This document shows, one piece after another, positions 1 through 9,598 of a stretch of 64,000 nucleotides of DNA. The stretch is from contig OY978098.1 in the NCBI GenBank assembly GCA_963854735.1, forward strand, positions 923,501-987,500, written 5' to 3'. How positions within the stretch are numbered: position 1 is the first letter of the stretch; each line of letters opens with the position of its first letter. Under the pieces are notes generated by a model. That model was not told where the DNA came from and did not search any database. It saw only the letters and a program-made list of their open reading frames with translations. A program made the translations under genes and the position numbers. The stretch comes from Marvania coccoides. Its lineage: Eukaryota > Chlorophyta > Trebouxiophyceae > Chlorellales > Chlorellaceae.

Positions 1-597
1 GACGGACACCTCCTGGAGGTGTTCTGGTCGGAGCGCGGGCTGTGCAAGGGCACCGCGGCGGCCGCGGGGCTGCTGCGGGCGCTGCCGCCGCGCGACGTGC
101 TGCGTCTGCTGGGCATGCTGGCCGCCCAGAAATTCTGCAACACCTACGGCATGGACGCCGAGTCGCTGGGGACCTTTGGCAAGGTGGTCGGGGATCTGGC
201 GCCCCTCATGCAGAGCACGCACAGCATGCTGAACAACCGGGGAACCGACGTTGAATCTTTCTTCCAGGTCAACCTTTGCCCCGTGCTGGCGTCGCTTCAT
301 CGGGAGCCCATGCGTGCCGCCAAGACCTACAAGAGCGTGGACCACCTGGCTGTGATGATTGGCGCCATTGCGGCGGCGGTGCAGGCGCTGAGCGCTAACA
401 ATGAGGAGGTGCCGTGTGGACCAGACGGCAGGCAGGGGCTGAAGCGGGAGCTGCAGGCGGCGGTGGTGGCGGTGGCTGAGCATGCATCCAAGAAGGGCGG
501 CAGCCAGGTGGAGCATGAGGACGAAGCTAGGCGGCAGCTGAGCAGGGTGGGGGCATGCCAGCTGGCTCTGGCGCAGATGGTGGCTGATGGGCTGTAG
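1..597 (+). CDS. C-terminal part of an unrecognised helical protein (5' end outside window)
   Basis: An open frame runs from base 1 to a TAG at 595-597 and gives 198 residues. It has no start, so the gene begins upstream of the window. The sequence is rich in Ala, Leu and Glu and looks alpha-helical throughout. I see no signal peptide, membrane segment or catalytic motif. The tail (about the last 50 residues) is charged and probably less ordered. GC content matches the other exons in the window. A HEAT/ARM-type repeat protein is possible, but I do not recognise the family. It converges on the J-domain gene that ends at 914. Confidence 0.6.
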   Translation, partial: DGHLLEVFWSERGLCKGTAAAAGLLRALPPRDVLRLLGMLAAQKFCNTYGMDAESLGTFGKVVGDLAPLMQSTHSMLNNRGTDVESFFQVNLCPVLASLHREPMRAAKTYKSVDHLAVMIGAIAAAVQALSANNEEVPCGPDGRQGLKRELQAAVVAVAEHASKKGGSQVEHEDEARRQLSRVGACQLALAQMVADGL

Positions 598-913
598 AAT
601 GCGGTGTTAATGATAATCACACCACCCTGGAAGCTAGAGACTGCTGCGATTTCATGTTACTTGCCATCAAAGTAGTTTGTTATCACATCAATCAGGTTTC
701 TTACACTATCGCTCGAATCGAGCACCGAAATAAATCAGAGGCAAGGAAAATTGAATGGAGTGGATACTTGAATAAAGTGAAGCAAGAGGACAGGAGCAAT
801 AGCCACAACACTGCCGAATAAAAGTATTACTCAATGGAGCATATCGTCGTTATTGCAACATGATTCTAAAAGACCGACCAAACGAACCAAAGAAGGCAAA
901 GGCTGTGTGCCTC
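598..913. other. Intergenic spacer between convergent genes
   Basis: This AT-rich stretch of about 316 bases lies between two stop codons on opposite strands and presumably holds both 3' untranslated regions. I see no further gene or repeat in it. Confidence 0.6.
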
Positions 914-2912
914 TCAAAGAAACGCTCTGCCGCCTGATGAGTTGCCAGCAAACTTGGAAGACAGCCCTTTCATGTTTTGCAGCAGCTTCTGGGGGTCGGC
1001 GGCCCCAGAGGTCTTTATTTCCATATCTTTTTCTCGGTCAAACGGCCGCCACGGGTGGGCAGCGCGGTCCCAATCCTCCCCCTCCTTCTGCCCTGCACCC
1101 GCACTTGCACCGCTGCCGCCGCCCATTTCCTCCGCTTTGCGCTTCTTCTTTTTTCCCTCTTTCTTTCCGCCTCCCGCCTTCTTCTGCTGCTTCTCCAGGT
1201 GCTTCTCCATCAGCGATTTCCCCCGGGTGGTGCTGTTGTACGCGTCCACCACCGCTGCAGTCTTCCCTGGGTCCGCACCAGCCGTCAGCTGCAGCGCTTT
1301 GCCGCCCTTCAGCAGTTTTCCGCTGCCTCCTGCTGCCCGCTCTTGAGGAGTCATCGTCCACGCAGAAGTGTCTCCACGCTGCGTAATCCCAGCCGAGCTG
1401 AACGCCTTAACGCTGGCGCGCGGCGGGCCGGTTGGGCCGCTCCTTTCTGTCGGCAAATCAGTCATCCAAGAGTCCCGTTGCACTGGGCCAACCGGCGCAG
1501 GCCCCTTGAGGTCCTCCGCCGTGCCCTCTCCGCGGGCGATGCGCCACTGCCGCTCCCGCTCCTGATGCGCCGCGAACTCCGCGGCCTCGCGCTTAAATTC
1601 GGCCTTTTCGCGCGCCGCATCCACTGTCGCCCGCTCCGCCGCATCCTGCAGCTGCTTGGCCGCCACCGCCACCGCCTGGAACGCCTCCTCCGCCTGCGGG
1701 TGCTGACATTTGTCTGGGTGGATGAGCAGCGACAGCTTCCAGTAGCGCTTTTTTATTTCGCCAGTGGAAGCTGCGGTGTCGTCCACGCCCAAAATGGAAT
1801 AGGCATCAGGGGGCAGCGGGGCGGGGGCAGCGCCAGCCGCAGTGGGAGCGGCCAGCTGCTGCGCTCCCTCTGCTTCGTGCTGCCGCAGCACGGCCACGAC
1901 GCGGGCGACCTCCCTTGAACGATCATCCATTGACGCTGCGAAGAAAAAGGGAGGGAAGAAAGTGTTGATTATTAAAATATAAAGAAAGAGACTGCATGAG
2001 TGAGCACACGTCAGTGCTGTTCTTACCATGATCGACTTCCTCCTGCACTTCAGGAGGCGGTGGACCCACCACAAAGTCTTCAAAATCGTCATAATAAGCG
2101 GCAGCACTGCCGCCCTCTTCTTCATCCTCCGGAGCCTCCATCGCAGCGGCAGCAGCCAGCATCTCTGGGGGAGGCATTGCAGGGCCTAGCACGCGGCGGG
2201 GAGGCTCGTTTAGTGCGTCATCTGCGGCCTCTACCTCCTCCTCTTGGTGTTTTTCACTGATTGGAGGAAAAGCGGGAGCAGCGGCAGGGCCCACAGGTGC
2301 AGCTGGTGCTGGTGCTGCTACCCCAGCCTCCTTCTCTACCCCAGGCTCAGCAACGGCGCTAGCCGGGCGGCTCGGCCCCTGGCTGGCCATTTCCGCCTCC
2401 ACAGCTGCTGCTTTCTTCTCAGCAACAGCGGCAGCGGCAGCAGCCGCACCAGCGTAGGACGCCAGGCTGGCGGGGGTCTCTTCCAGGAAAGGCGCCACGA
2501 AGGAAATGACCGTAGAGGAGCGCGGCAGCCGCAGGTAGTGCCCCGCAGAGGTCTTTCGCAGCTGCAGCAGGTTGTCAAACAGCGTCCGCAGGCGGGACTT
2601 GAGAAACTCGTCTGCCACGCCAGAAACGTCCAGCGCGTTTTCGCCGTCAAGGTGGCGCGCCAGCTGCCTGATTTCGCCCCTCAGCTCGTACTTGTAGGAA
2701 AGAATTTCGCGAATGGCCCGTCCCGCTGCCCGCCCCATCGCCAGCTGGGTATTGACGTCGACGGGGCGCGGCGGGGCGTCATCGCCGCTGCTGGAGCCGG
2801 TGTCGGAGTCCGAGGAGCGATTGCGATGCCGGCGTTTCTCCTTTTTGTGCCGCTTCTCTTTTTTTTCGGATTTTTTTTTGTGCTTGTGGTCTTTGCTCTT
2901 GTGTTTGCCCAT
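914..2912 (-). CDS. J-domain protein with GPALPP motifs and C-terminal DUF3752
   Basis: Two exons on the minus strand, 2912-2027 and 1935-914, are joined by a 91-bp GT-AG intron and give 635 residues. The start MGKHKSKDHKHKKK opens a Lys/His/Arg-rich nuclear-type tail. A GPAMPP motif follows at about residue 245, then a J domain starting YSILGVDD, with HPDK in the HPD loop. The C-terminus carries a GPAPVGP motif, RDSWMTDLP, and EDWDRAAHPWRPFDRE, which is the DUF3752 (GPALPP) signature. As far as I recall, land plants have proteins with this same J plus DUF3752 layout, so the join is not artificial. The role is probably nuclear RNA metabolism or co-chaperone work with an HSP70, but the family is poorly studied. 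It is divergent from the nucleolar gene starting at 3083, with a 170-bp shared promoter. An upstream in-frame ATG at 2948 would add 12 residues. Confidence 0.85.
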
Positions 2913-3082
2913 CGTTCCGTGACAGGGTTTGTTGATTGAGCAGTACAATATATATTATTTGAAATTAGAGAGAAAAACGCCCGTTTTTGCTTTTTGAATG
3001 CGTGCCGTGCTTTGCTCGAGCGCCGCCAGAACTGGCTACACTTCTCGATTCTTCGTGCAAATGCTTATACGAATTACTAAAA

Positions 3083-4204
3083 ATGGCCAAGGACAAGAGC
3101 AAGAAGAAGGAGAAGAAGGTAGCAGCTGAGGCTGCTGCCGCTGTGGAAGAGGAAGCTGCAGCTGTGCCTGCCAGTGTGGAGGCGAGTTTTGAGCGACTTG
3201 TTGTGTGCTGCATGTATTGCAATTGTTAAATAACATATAGAAACGTGTGCACAATTCGGAAAATGGTTCTGCTGTCGCAAGTTTGAATCTCACATGCAAG
3301 CTGATCTCACTTTCCCTCCCCCTCCCTCGCACTGCAGGACGCGCCCAGGGAGAAAAAAAAGAAGTCGAAGAAGGAGAAGAAGGCAGCAGAGAAGGGCACC
3401 GCAGCTGTGGTGGAGGCAGCTGAGCCCGCCGCCGCCAAAAGCGAGAAAAAGAAGAAATCCAGGAAGGAGAAGAAGGCAGCTGAAGCGATGGAGATGGAGG
3501 CTGCGGCGCCTGCTGAGCTTGCCGAAGAGCCCAAAAGCGAGAAGAAGAAGTCGAAGAAGAAGAAGCAGGAGGCAGTAGCGGCGGTGGCAGTTCCAGAGGT
3601 TGAAGCGGCTGTGGACGACGGCGACAAGTCGACCAAGAAGAATAAGAAACCAAAGAAGGACAAGGCAAAGGCTGTGCCGGAGGAGGAGGAGAAGGAGGAG
3701 GTGAAACCGGAGGTCGAGAAGAAATCCAAGAAGCGCAAGAAGGAGAAGGCGGAGGAGGAGCCTGCAGCAACCGCCGAGGAGGAAGAGGCGCAGCCGGACA
3801 CCGTGGAGAAGCATAAGAGCAAGAAGCACAAGACTGAGGAAAAGGAAGAGGAGGAGGAGGAGACTGGCGCTGGCGCTGACACCGATGCTGCAGCTGGAAA
3901 CGGCAACGACAACGGCTACGCTTCCGGCGGGAACGGCAGCGGCAAGGAGGGTGGCACCGCCGCAAAGGCGTTTCAGCGCGTGAAGGCTGAGGAGTGGCTG
4001 GGAAAGAAAGGGTCTTGGGACAATTCTTACGTCGGCACTTTTGGCGCCCAGGGGTGGGGATTCCAGGCGCAGCAGGTGCTGGGGCAGGTGCGCGGCAAGG
4101 ACTTCCGCCACGAAAAAACCAAGAAGAAGCGCGGCAGCTACCGGGGAGGTGCCATCGACCCTGATGCGAGAAACTCTTTCAAATTTGAAAGCGATGACGA
4201 GTGA
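3083..4204 (+). CDS. Nucleolar phosphoprotein, Srp40/NOLC1 (Nopp140)-like
   Basis: Two exons, 3083-3181 and 3338-4204, encode 321 residues. Most of the protein is alternating Lys-rich (SKKEKKAAE-type) and Glu-rich blocks, as in Nopp140. The last ~75 residues match the Srp40 C-terminal domain (FQRVKAEEWLGKKGSWDNSY, then the FRHEKTKKKRGSYRGG core and a final FKFESDDE). The family chaperones box C/D and H/ACA snoRNPs between nucleolus and Cajal body, through CK2-phosphorylated acidic blocks. The intron donor appears to be GC (GAG|GCGAGT). A GT donor at 3176 would also keep frame but fits the consensus worse. I see no LisH domain at the N-terminus, which is shorter than in animal NOLC1. Confidence 0.85.
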
Positions 4205-4384
4205 AGAGGGTGAGAGAGTGGCGATTCACAGGAGAGATAGTAGTCATATATGATTTACATTTACACGATTAGAAGAGGGCATTGGTCGGACTATTTTAAT
4301 TTTTTTTCATTCACAATGCAATTTATACAAATTGGCATTTCTTTCAACTGTATGGTTAGAACTCAATGTAAGATTCTAAAAAAA

Positions 4385-5736
4385 TTATTTTATTATAGTA
4401 GAGACGTTGGCGGCAGAGGGGCTGCTGTTTCTTAGGGGCCGCCATGCTTTAAAGATAGATTCAACTCCCCACGGCCCCGCCTGCCTCGCAGGCGAGCTGC
4501 TGCCGCCCCACGCGGCCGGCTGCTGGGGGGTCATTTGGAGAGATGGCTGCAGCTTGGGAGACGCATTTTGCAGCGGCGAGTAGGTTGAGTGCATCAGGTC
4601 CTTGAATGCGGCAGCAGCTGGCTTTTGAGCAGCACTGGCGACGCTCTCCTTCTGCCGAACCTGTTGAGCATACTTGTCTCGGAGAGACATGCTGAGGGTG
4701 TCTTTCGGTTTTGCAGCCCCTTCTTCATCTTCGCTAGTATTGTCAGAGGAAGCCCCATTGGGGTCGTCATCGTCGTCGCTAAACTGAGCGTCTCTAGCGT
4801 TGGCTCTCTCCACCAGCCGCTTGCCGGCCCAATTGACAGCCAAAACCGTCACTCCTACCACTGCAACGCCCGATCATCAAAATTATTCGAGATTAACAAA
4901 ATCATTCAACACTCTAAAAATAAGATTGAGACTTAATATCCTCGGTGCTTGGTGGGCATATGAAAAACACTCTCTCTAAGAAGAAGAAATCACCTGAAGC
5001 GATTGCAACAATTGTGCCCAGTACGACGCCCGCCCACTGCCCAGCAGTCACTTTCTGAAGGATCGTGGAAAAGACATTAGGAGGAGACTGTATTTAGGGG
5101 AAGAGATTGAATGCGAGTCTCCAATTTCTCACCTGCTGTTCCTGCGGAGGCGGCGGTGGAACGACAGTAGGCCCTGGCGGAGGCCGACTTGGTGGCGGTC
5201 TGGGAGTGGGAATAGTGGGTGCTGGGGACTCTGTAGGTGCTCCTCCTCCTTCTTCTTCTCCATAAGGCGCATAATCTTCGGCCTGCGGCGACGGTGGATT
5301 CGGTGGTGGCGGGGAAGGACTAGGAGGGCTGGGCGGGGGTCGAGGAGGCATTGGAGGGCTGGGATACCCTGGTGCTCCCGGGGAGGGGCAAGCGCACGTT
5401 GGAACATCTTGGCACTCTCCCTCAAAGCACTGCTCGATGGTGGTTTCGTAGCATCCTGCACTTAATGGCCCTCCAAATAGAGTACGATGAAATCTTTTAA
5501 ATGAAGATAATATAAATATTACTCGCCTGCGGCACAGGTCACGAGAAGGCGCCGCCCGTGGTTCTCTACAAAGCCGGCCTACAGGTGCCATCAAACTAAA
5601 TTTTTTAAATGATTTGGAGACGCCGACAGCTGAAGCTGCTCTAAATCACCTTGAATATATTTTTATGATTTTTTGAGGAGCCTAAAACGTCGCAAGACAG
5701 GAGAATTGTGGCTAAAGCAAGCCAACCCGCTCTCAT
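4385..5736 (-). CDS. Proline-rich single-pass surface protein A
   Basis: Five exons on the minus strand, 5736-5650, 5578-5527, 5455-5133, 5054-4994 and 4860-4385, give 332 residues. Residues 1-20 (MRAGWLALATILLS...) form a signal peptide. Next come a short Cys-containing ectodomain (CYETTIEQCFEGEC), a long hydroxyproline-type Pro/Ser stalk (PPPSPPSPSPPPPNPPSP), one transmembrane helix (WAGVVLGTIVAIASVVGVTV) split across exons, and an acidic, disordered cytosolic tail with SMSLRDKYAQQ. All five exons are held together by codon phase. Exon 2 (52 bp) ends at a GC donor (GCAG|GCGAGT), and the GT alternative breaks frame. The stalk resembles pherophorin/extensin-type algal wall proteins, but I see no pherophorin domain. 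It is probably a plasma-membrane protein touching the wall; its function is unknown. It lies head-to-tail with paralogue-like protein B upstream. Confidence 0.75.
4942..4972. repeat. 31-bp dispersed element, copy 1 (in an intron)
   Basis: The sequence begins TCGGTGCTTGGTGGGCATAT and runs to 4972. It matches 29 of 31 bases with 8324-8354. It lies in the last intron (4861-4993) of protein A, antisense to that gene. Copy 2 is sense to its host gene. Confidence 0.8.
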
Positions 5737-6233
5737 CTTTATGTTCGCCGCAACATCCCCCTGCAATGAATTCCAGTTACGAGACTATCCTACCCCGAGT
5801 CTACAGTGTATAAATGGATTTTATACTCACAATAAGCGTAATTTCGACGATTTTGCCGGTCAAAAAAAAATTGGGCGCCTAATTTTTTCAGTTCGTTGAG
5901 GTAGTTGGAAAAATTGCCTAGCTGAAGCTTTGTTGCGAGCGCATCCACGTTAAAGGTGCAGCCAAAATGGCAATAAAAACATTGAAATATTTTTAAAACA
6001 TTATACGCGGTGAGAATTATTTCGGTGCCAGTCCTGGAGAACAATTCTCGTAATCTAACAAATTTACACTCTCCCCAGAGAGAATTATTGGGTTGGTCAA
6101 TATTCATCGAAAATGAAAACCTATTCCAACGTTATAGGAAAGCTAGGAGTGCACAGAAACAAAAAATATGTATAAAACGTTTTTTCCGTTGCATAGAAAA
6201 TAGAAATGGGCACTATTTCAGCCCATTCTGCTC
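5737..6233. other. AT-rich spacer between the two proline-rich genes
   Basis: About 500 bases lie between the start of protein A and the stop of protein B, both on the minus strand. They should hold the 3' UTR of B and the promoter of A. A very short upstream ORF (5 codons, starting near 5755 on the minus strand) precedes the ATG of protein A. I see no other feature. Confidence 0.5.
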
Positions 6234-7668
6234 TTATTTCCCTTCTTTCTTTTCAGATTTGCTGCGCTCTAACGCTCGCTGGCGCGCCTCTCTGAACCAC
6301 CCTGTTGACGTTGCCGGAGGCGGCGTGGCGTTGCGACGAACGGAGCCAGGGGCACCCTCTAAGCTATCCTCCGCCTCAAGTGATGCCCCTGGATTTTCAA
6401 ATACTACGCGGAAGGGGCCTTCTTTCCTGGGCGACAGCGGGATCACGGTGGGCTGCGTTGTAATCGCAACTGATGGTGGCCGCGCCAATCCCTGCTGGCT
6501 CGCGCTAGCGCCCCCGTTGGCTGCAGCCAGCTTTTGCTGAGCGGCGTACATGTCCCGGAGGCTGAGGTTGTCATCGGCTTCTTCCGCTGTGGCTGTAGGC
6601 TCGATGGTGGCGGTGTTGCGCATAAACAGGGGCAGCCGGAACGGCATCGTCCACCTCCGCCTGTTTCTTCCACCGCTGATCCTGATGACGTGCTGCAGCG
6701 ACTCCCTCCGCTTTCGCCGCATGAGCAGGAACACAATGAGGATGAGCAGAAGGAGGAGAGCAATGCCGATGGCAATGCCGATTCCTATCCATTTCCCGCT
6801 GCCCCGGAGCTCCCTCAAGGTGAGCCCAATGATCACCACGTCCCCGTACAGTGTGCTAGGGAACACGTCCTCGGGAGATTTCCGCAGCAGCTCTGCCAGC
6901 GCCTCCGCAGCAGCGCCGTCGTCAGGGTGAAATATCGCCGAGATCTCCACCAAGAGGCCCTCCTCCTGCCCTGGCTGCTTCATATTTTCGGGCGCGTTTC
7001 TGAAGCTCATGATGGACACCTCAAGCATGTGCTGTGCGCCCACTAGCATCGCCGCCGCCTCCACTGTTCGAATGACTAGCCGTTGCTCCACAGGAGTGAA
7101 GTAATTGGCAGAGTACACCGGGATGTAGGCCACAAAACGCAGCTCCTTGCGCACGCGGGCAAGGTCCGTGCGTATAGGAGCGGGCGGGGGCGGAGGGGTG
7201 CTGACGGCCGGTGATGGCGTTTCAATTGGGCTTGCTGGTGGGGGGGTAGTATCGCCAGCGCCGCCTTCAAGGTCGCTAGGATCAAAGGGTAGATAATCAG
7301 AAAACGGCGGAGGTGGAGGGCTTGGCTCTGGTAGCGGGGACGGCGGCGGGGGAGAGTCAAGGGGGGGCGGGGGGGACTTCGGCGGTGGGGGTGGTGGAGA
7401 ATATGCGTATAGCTCATTGAAAGATTGATACTCTTCTTGCATTAGCTGGCGTCCATCATTTGTTTGAAAGGCCTCTGGCAGCTTTGCCTGCAATACCCGG
7501 AGAGAGCAAGTGGATATTTATTTTCATAATTAATTTTGTTTCTTTTTAATATCGCAGTATTCTACAGCCTACTCTCAGCGTTCGCCGTGTTTCGCCTGGA
7601 GAAGGCATTAGGATGATGATAGCGATCCAGAGCGCGCGGTGCCCTGGAAATGCTGCGATCCCTGGCAT
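6234..7668 (-). CDS. Proline-rich single-pass surface protein B with membrane-proximal folded domain
   Basis: Two exons on the minus strand, 7668-7573 and 7487-6234, give 449 residues. Exon 1 supplies a hydrophobic leader (ALWIAIIILMPSP) that should act as signal peptide. After a short linker comes a Pro stalk (YSPPPPPPKSPPPPLDSPPP), then about 130 residues of folded ectodomain containing VRKELRFVAYIPVYSANY and a closing FPSTLYGDVVI. This spacing is seen in SEA-like, ferredoxin-fold domains of algal surface proteins; that assignment is inference. One strong transmembrane helix (WIGIGIAIGIALLLLLILIV) is followed by RRKRR and a cytosolic tail with LSLRDMYAAQQ, which matches the tail motif of protein A. 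It ends in a Lys/Glu-rich segment. It is divergent from the membrane-protein gene at 7858, with 189 bp between starts. Function unknown. Confidence 0.78.
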
Positions 7669-7857
7669 AATGTAATTATAAAATGTCTATTCGTTTTTAC
7701 CAGGCCAAAGACGCCTAAAAGCAGGCCACTATTTGATTTCGCTTGCGGTCAAAGTGCGTCAAAAGAAAATTTTGAATTTTGACCTGAACTGTTTCGCGTC
7801 CAGGCGTCGATTGCGAATAGAACTGTGGCTGGCTCATAAATAAAAGGCTACTGCGCA

Positions 7858-9050
7858 ATGATTTACACCTTATTGGGCGGGCCGTTCGCCGCCTTTTACA
7901 TTTGCGGCAGCTTGGCCGCTGTCGGCGTGCCCCTCCTGGTGGGCCTCACCCTGGCAGTTTACCTCATCACTGATGTGGATGCAGGCGTTTTGGGCACGGC
8001 AGACATGGTTGCCGCCGGTCTGGCGACTGGCATCGTGGGCTTTTTCTTCCTGATCCTCTTTGGCATGAACTACTACCGCAATCTGGAGTCCTACTTCTGC
8101 ACCTTTCCCTGGCTCTCCGCGGTCAGCGCCTCCCAAAGGAAGATTGGGGAGAGGAACTACCAGCTCCGCTGCCCTTTCACAGGTCAGTTGAAGTCCAGCT
8201 TTTCTTTGATCAAACCGTTTCCGTTCAAAACTCACAAGTGACTGGACGATGGGAAACCTTTGAGTAGAAACGTGCAGCTACTATAGAGCGTCCTCCCCCT
8301 GGTGTCTCTTTAATTTTTATTTTTCGGTGCTTGGCGGGCATATGAAAAAAACTCACAGCGCTGCTCTCTCAAATTTCACAGGCCTTCGCCCCGGCTTCCG
8401 GTGTCCCAGCTGCCAGTGCCGCGTCCATGAAACCGCCCTCCACAAGGCTGACCGCTGCATCACCCTCCCCATCGGGGAAACAGTCCTCCGCTGGGACCTA
8501 GCGTCGACCATTGTAGAGAGGGAAGGCGACGTGGACAAGGACCGTGTGGCGCTGGACGAAGCGCTGGACTTTCGGGGAAATTTCTACTCCCAAGCGGTGT
8601 CCACTTGCTGCATCGGCTGCGCCACCTGGCAAAAGTGCTTCAACCTCGCCCCCCGCACCTCCCTCTCCCTGGCCCTCACCGCACTGGTGTTCGCCTACAT
8701 CCCCTGGGCGTTCACCTCTTTCCTGGAGCTGATGGGACGAGGAGGTAGGAAAAATAAATTACAGCAAGCTGTCAAAAATGGGGGTTTAATAATTGACGCG
8801 CACTGAAAAAATGCCGTTTTTCTTGTGCGCAGGCGCCATCGTCAAAATGGTCACCGGGTGCATCGCGGTTGGTTTTGCCGCTGCCGCCTTATTGGTGCAG
8901 ATCCGTGCGCTGGTGCGTGCCAACCACTTTTTGTCTAGGTACAGCGCCGTGGTGCCCGCCATGACGCCCATCAAAGCCATGCCTGAGGCTGGATTCTGGT
9001 ACAAAGTGGTGGAGCAGCTGTTCTCCTCCCGCTGGGACCCCTTGGTGTGA
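7858..9050 (+). CDS. Multi-pass membrane protein with cysteine-rich loop, unknown family
   Basis: Three exons, 7858-8182, 8382-8744 and 8833-9050, with matching phases give 301 residues. There are two strong hydrophobic segments in the first ~80 residues. A Cys-rich stretch follows (CPSCQC, then further Cys residues ending in STCCIGCATW), which could bind zinc or form disulfides. Two more hydrophobic segments come near residues 180-260. There is no cleavable signal beyond the first helix. I do not recognise the family, and a CPxC pair plus downstream CC/C could be a degenerate zinc ribbon. It shares a 189-bp divergent promoter with proline-rich protein B. Its first intron holds the second copy of the 31-bp element. 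A TGTAA at 9134-9138 is a likely polyadenylation signal. Confidence 0.7.
8324..8354. repeat. 31-bp dispersed element, copy 2 (in an intron)
   Basis: Copy with 29/31 identity to 4942-4972, inside the first intron (8183-8381) of the multi-pass membrane protein gene. It ends in GGGCATATGAAAAAAACTC. The core GGGCATATGAA recurs at 49402-49412 beside a perfect palindrome. Confidence 0.8.
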
Positions 9051-9598
9051 AGTTGAATTGTCTGTTTTCTCTATTTTCTGTACGCCTGACAGCGCCACGA
9101 AGAATAAATTTCAACCCCCGCTTTGTCCAACTTTGTAAAAAATGCAAAGAGGGCCTCTATGGCGCCCAGTATTACAAAACAGCATGCACCGCACAAATCA
9201 TATATTGAAAACTAAGTTGTTTTTGTAGTACATGGAGGGGTAAATAGCCACCTGAAAAGGAAAAAAACATATTTAGCAATTGCCGTGATCGGAGCAAGGC
9301 AGCCAGCAGAAACGGTCCTGGGAAAGAGAAAAAAACGTATATATCGTACTCGGTATTAGAACTAAGATTTCTCAAGCCAGGTAAAAAATAAAAGGGGACA
9401 ACAAAAGAACCGTTCAAAAATGCTTATAGAAAGTAAGTTATATAGTTAGAATAGAAGAATTGCCACGTGGAAAGGGAAAGAATGGAGAGAAAGAGGGAAT
9501 GCGTATGCAGGGAGGGAAAAAGAAAGAATGCGAGTGAAGAAGAAAAACATCAAAGGTGCGTTCATCATAAATGTTTTTTCACCGGTCGTTAATTCTCT
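9051..9598. other. Spacer between convergent genes
   Basis: This stretch of about 550 bases is purine-rich and AT-rich (many AGAAAGA runs at 9460-9550). It presumably contains both 3' UTRs. No coding signal is seen. Confidence 0.5.

Noticed and set aside
3355..3870. Lys/Glu codon repeats as a satellite or mobile repeat
   Set aside because: The repeats are in frame, encode the alternating charged blocks expected of Srp40/Nopp140 proteins, and end in the correct C-terminal domain.
5133..5455. Assignment of proteins A and B as pherophorins
   Set aside because: They have Pro-rich stalks, but I see no pherophorin globular domain, and both have transmembrane helices, unlike secreted pherophorins.
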